From IMG/VR virus record IMGVR_UViG_3300025889_000321, positions 1 to 38,869 of that record: 38,869 nt of DNA; one strand, written 5' to 3'. Source of the stretch: a virus. The notes below the pieces were generated by a model. The model saw nothing but the letters and a program-made list of their open reading frames with translations, had not been told where the DNA came from and searched no databases. Both the position numbers and the translations under genes were made by a program. This document shows positions 36,978 through 38,869 of this stretch, piece after piece. The first letter of the stretch is position 1, and each line of letters opens with the position of its first letter.

Positions 36978-37307
36978 TTATGTAATCTCTAAGTAAGAAA
37001 CGAAAAACTCTATATCTCCAGTAGCTGATGCTAACCCTTGTAACTTATCGCCAGTTTGTAAAACTAACTTAGATGTACCTGCTAACTCTAAAGAGCTATC
37101 TGCAGGAACTGTCATTGTATAAGCAACATAAGCATTTTTACTAGCACCATCTGTAATCTCAACATCTACTGTTGCATCTGCTGCACCATCAACATTGGTG
37201 GCACGACAAGATATAACAATTACTTGTGTATCTGCTGCTACTGTTGGGATTAAGTCAGACATTGTAAGACCTGCGTCTACTGTTACTGATTTAAATGTTT
37301 CTGCCAT
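36978..37307 (-). CDS. Small tail-associated protein (paralog of 1333-1662)
   Basis: 109 residues, the same length as its paralog, with 'ATNVDGAADATVDVEITDGAS', 'VPADSSLELAGTSKLVLQTGDKL' and the same 'YLEIT' end. Beta-rich. Unlike the tape measure gene, Asp-Ala pairs here are encoded both GAT-GC and GAC-GC. Function unknown; structural role inferred. Confidence 0.8.
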   Translation of the reverse strand: MAETFKSVTVDAGLTMSDLIPTVAADTQVIVISCRATNVDGAADATVDVEITDGASKNAYVAYTMTVPADSSLELAGTSKLVLQTGDKLQGLASATGDIEFFVSYLEIT

Positions 37308-37329
37308 TTTATCTTATCTCCATATATTT

Positions 37330-37527
37330 TTATATGCTTCCCATTACTATAGCACGAGCTTGCGTACTTGTCGTGTTAGTAACAGAAAGTGCTTCCATTA
37401 TTTCCCTAAATGCTAGTGATATTGCACCAGTATCAGGTAATAAATCTATATCTTCATCTAATGGTAAATTACCAATAGTGTCTATTCCTAGACTTCCACC
37501 TTCTTTGAGCATTAATAACATACCCAT
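37330..37527 (-). CDS. Small tail-cassette protein
   Basis: 65 residues: 'MLLMLKEGGSLGIDTIGNLPLDEDIDLLPDTGAISLAFREIMEAL' (in segments), then 'SVTNTTSTQARAIVMGSI'. Acidic first half, a helix 'LAFREIMEAL', no recognised domain. It has no counterpart in the left cassette. Start preceded by AGGATAATT. Confidence 0.65.
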   Translation of the reverse strand: MGMLLMLKEGGSLGIDTIGNLPLDEDIDLLPDTGAISLAFREIMEALSVTNTTSTQARAIVMGSI

Positions 37528-37529
37528 AA

Positions 37530-38048
37530 TTATCCTAACGCTATGATAAGACCAATACTAGCTTTAGTATCTACATAGGCTTTGACACTTTCTGATGAAG
37601 GTACTGTAGTTGCACTAGCTGTTGCAAAAGTATCATCATCTAATACTGCAGTACCACTAACACCTGTATTTAGTACTGGGCTTGTTAATGTTTTATTTGT
37701 TAAAGTTAAAGTTCCTGATGTAAGTTGGTCATGTAAATCTTCAAACATTTCTCCCACAACTGCCATACGAACTGTTGTTCCATCAGCGTGTGATATATCA
37801 GGAGAATGTCTACCTTCTACATCTCTAGTTACAGTTGACATTGTTACACCTGAAGATGCAGTAACTAATATTACTTCTTTATTTGTTGCACTATCAGGGT
37901 CTATAACTAAATAAAAAGGTGCGGATATTTCTGAAGTTCCATCCGATGTAGGGGCTATAGATAATGTAATAGAAGTATCAGATGCACCAACATTACCATC
38001 TAATGTAGTTTCAAAAAAGTTACTGTAATTAATTTGTTGAGCTACCAT
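37530..38048 (-). CDS. Tail fibre/hinge-like structural protein (positional counterpart of 1673-2125)
   Basis: 172 residues. 'FETTLDGNVGASDTSITLS' and 'SATNKEVILVTASSGVTMSTVTRDVEGRHSPDISHADGTTVRMAVVGEMFEDLHDQL' (in segments) match a widespread phage hinge/fibre-stem domain ('---i-vT----g---tvtRG-eGt----H--Gt-V'). It is followed by 'LTLTNKTLTSPVLNTG', a fibre repeat, and the 'GLIIALG' end shared with 1673-2125. Probably attaches fibres to the tail. Confidence 0.78.
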   Translation of the reverse strand: MVAQQINYSNFFETTLDGNVGASDTSITLSIAPTSDGTSEISAPFYLVIDPDSATNKEVILVTASSGVTMSTVTRDVEGRHSPDISHADGTTVRMAVVGEMFEDLHDQLTSGTLTLTNKTLTSPVLNTGVSGTAVLDDDTFATASATTVPSSESVKAYVDTKASIGLIIALG

Positions 38049-38083
38049 TTATCTCCTTGTTTAAACAATGATACCATAATATT

Positions 38084-38869
38084 TTAACCACCAAATCTCA
38101 TTCTACCTAATGTTTCCAAACCAAGTGTATACAAACTTGATACAGGTTGAACTACTGGTTGTCTTGTACCTCTCACTGTTATTATTGCATAGTGGGTTAC
38201 AGAACCTCTTTCAGCATTAACTTGTACTGGGTAACTTATTCTTTCCACAACACCTCTAATAACCTCATTAGGGTCATAGAGTTCTAATGTTACAGCATCT
38301 CCTTCTAATTTTCTTAACTCACTGTATAAAGTATCACCTAAATTTTTAACTTTAATAGGTTTTCTTCCTGGTCTTTCTACTCTATCAGATATATTTATAG
38401 GTACTTGTGCTACTACCAATTCAGGTCTAGCTAATGCACGAAACTGTAGTGATTTAACAAATGGTGTATTAACACCATCTGATGAATTTAAAATTAATTT
38501 ACCAATAATATATCTTGATACAGGTGATATCTGTATTTCTGTATCTCCTGTGCCTGTAGTTTGTTTTAAAGCTAATTGGTAATTAGCACTATCAGGATTA
38601 TCTAAATCTTCAAAGTTATTTGAAAATCTAAGTTCTACATTTGTGTTAGCAGACAATTCCTTAGTAGATATTTCTGCACCAACAAATTGTTTACTCTCTG
38701 CAGTAAAAAAATCTGCAGCAGATGTAATAAGATATCCAGTTGTTTCATAAGTAGATGTTTCTTTATACACATCAGAACTTGCTACAGATATAATAAACTT
38801 TCCATTACCTTGGGTAATACCTTTTACTAAACCATTACCACTTGTTTGTAAATCTCTAGCAAATCCTGC
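38084..38869 (-). CDS. Minor tail/baseplate-type protein, partial (5' end cut by window edge)
   Basis: The frame is open to the last base of the window: 33 codons upstream of the GTG at 38770 ('AGFARDLQTSGNGLVKGITQ') read on without a stop, so the GTG is not the true start. 261 residues are visible. 'NVELRFSNNFEDLDNPDSANYQLALKQ', 'RYIIGKLILNSS' and 'GDAVTLELYDPNEVIRGVVERISYPVQVNAERGSVTHYAIITVRGTR' (in segments) look like a beta-rich distal tail protein. It stands where the minor tail protein stands in the left cassette. Function tentative. Confidence 0.7.
   Translation of the reverse strand, partial: AGFARDLQTSGNGLVKGITQGNGKFIISVASSDVYKETSTYETTGYLITSAADFFTAESKQFVGAEISTKELSANTNVELRFSNNFEDLDNPDSANYQLALKQTTGTGDTEIQISPVSRYIIGKLILNSSDGVNTPFVKSLQFRALARPELVVAQVPINISDRVERPGRKPIKVKNLGDTLYSELRKLEGDAVTLELYDPNEVIRGVVERISYPVQVNAERGSVTHYAIITVRGTRQPVVQPVSSLYTLGLETLGRMRFGG

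Noticed and set aside
1-38869. Window as a closed circular genome joined at its ends
   Set aside because: Joining base 1 to base 38869 makes the left partial gene end four codons later instead of continuing like its paralog, so sequence is missing between the ends or they are not adjacent.

Overview
The window is most of the genome of a tailed phage. It is AT-rich (roughly 30% G+C by eye) and almost every gene is read from the minus strand. Long-tailed (siphovirus) morphology follows from a 781-residue tape measure protein, a tail terminator, a G/T tail-chaperone pair and an HK97-type head module (terminase, portal, protease, capsid). I see no integrase, lysogeny module or tRNA. Glycine-rich and 'FLDENNIVTQVIV'-type tail genes are typical of marine phages. 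The MuF N-terminal domain, r1t-like holin, gp10-like and terminator proteins and a TIGR04338-like metallohydrolase recall actinophages, so a low-GC marine bacterium, possibly an actinobacterium, is a plausible host. That host guess is inference.

Layout, left to right: distal tail genes (1-2.1 kb), minor tail and tape measure (2.1-5.7 kb), chaperones, two major-tail-like proteins and connectors (5.7-9.9 kb, interrupted by one plus-strand gene), head genes and terminase (9.9-16.9 kb), small zinc-ribbon and HTH genes and a metallopeptidase (17-20.9 kb), a ParB-TGT fusion, a winged-helix replication-type protein, a Rad52-like annealing protein and small membrane proteins (21-24.6 kb), a complete preQ1 operon queF-queC-queD-queE-folE (24.8-27.7 kb), a ~950-nt gene-free stretch on the plus strand, lysis and phosphoesterase genes (28.8-33.6 kb), and a second distal-tail cassette (33.6-38.9 kb) whose gene order matches the one at the left end. 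Both window edges cut genes.

Two systems stand out. First, folE, queD, queE, queC and queF would make 7-deazaguanine preQ0 and then preQ1 from GTP, and the ParB-TGT fusion is the likely enzyme that exchanges it into DNA. The QueC keeps its PP-loop but has lost all four cysteines of the zinc site. Second, 27.9-28.85 kb has no gene but is bounded by a perfect plus-strand terminator and contains three long-range helices of 17-24 bp. I read this as a giant structured noncoding RNA of the GOLLD/ROOL kind, or a new class.

Regulation is visible. Five near-identical sigma70-like promoters with a conserved untranslated leader (family A) precede scattered genes on both strands. Five copies of another ~45-bp intergenic element (family B) sit upstream of terS, an HTH gene, the replication-type gene and the plus-strand island, and between queC and queD. 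Both families share a CGAGA(GA)AAC-like core, so one regulator may bind them all.
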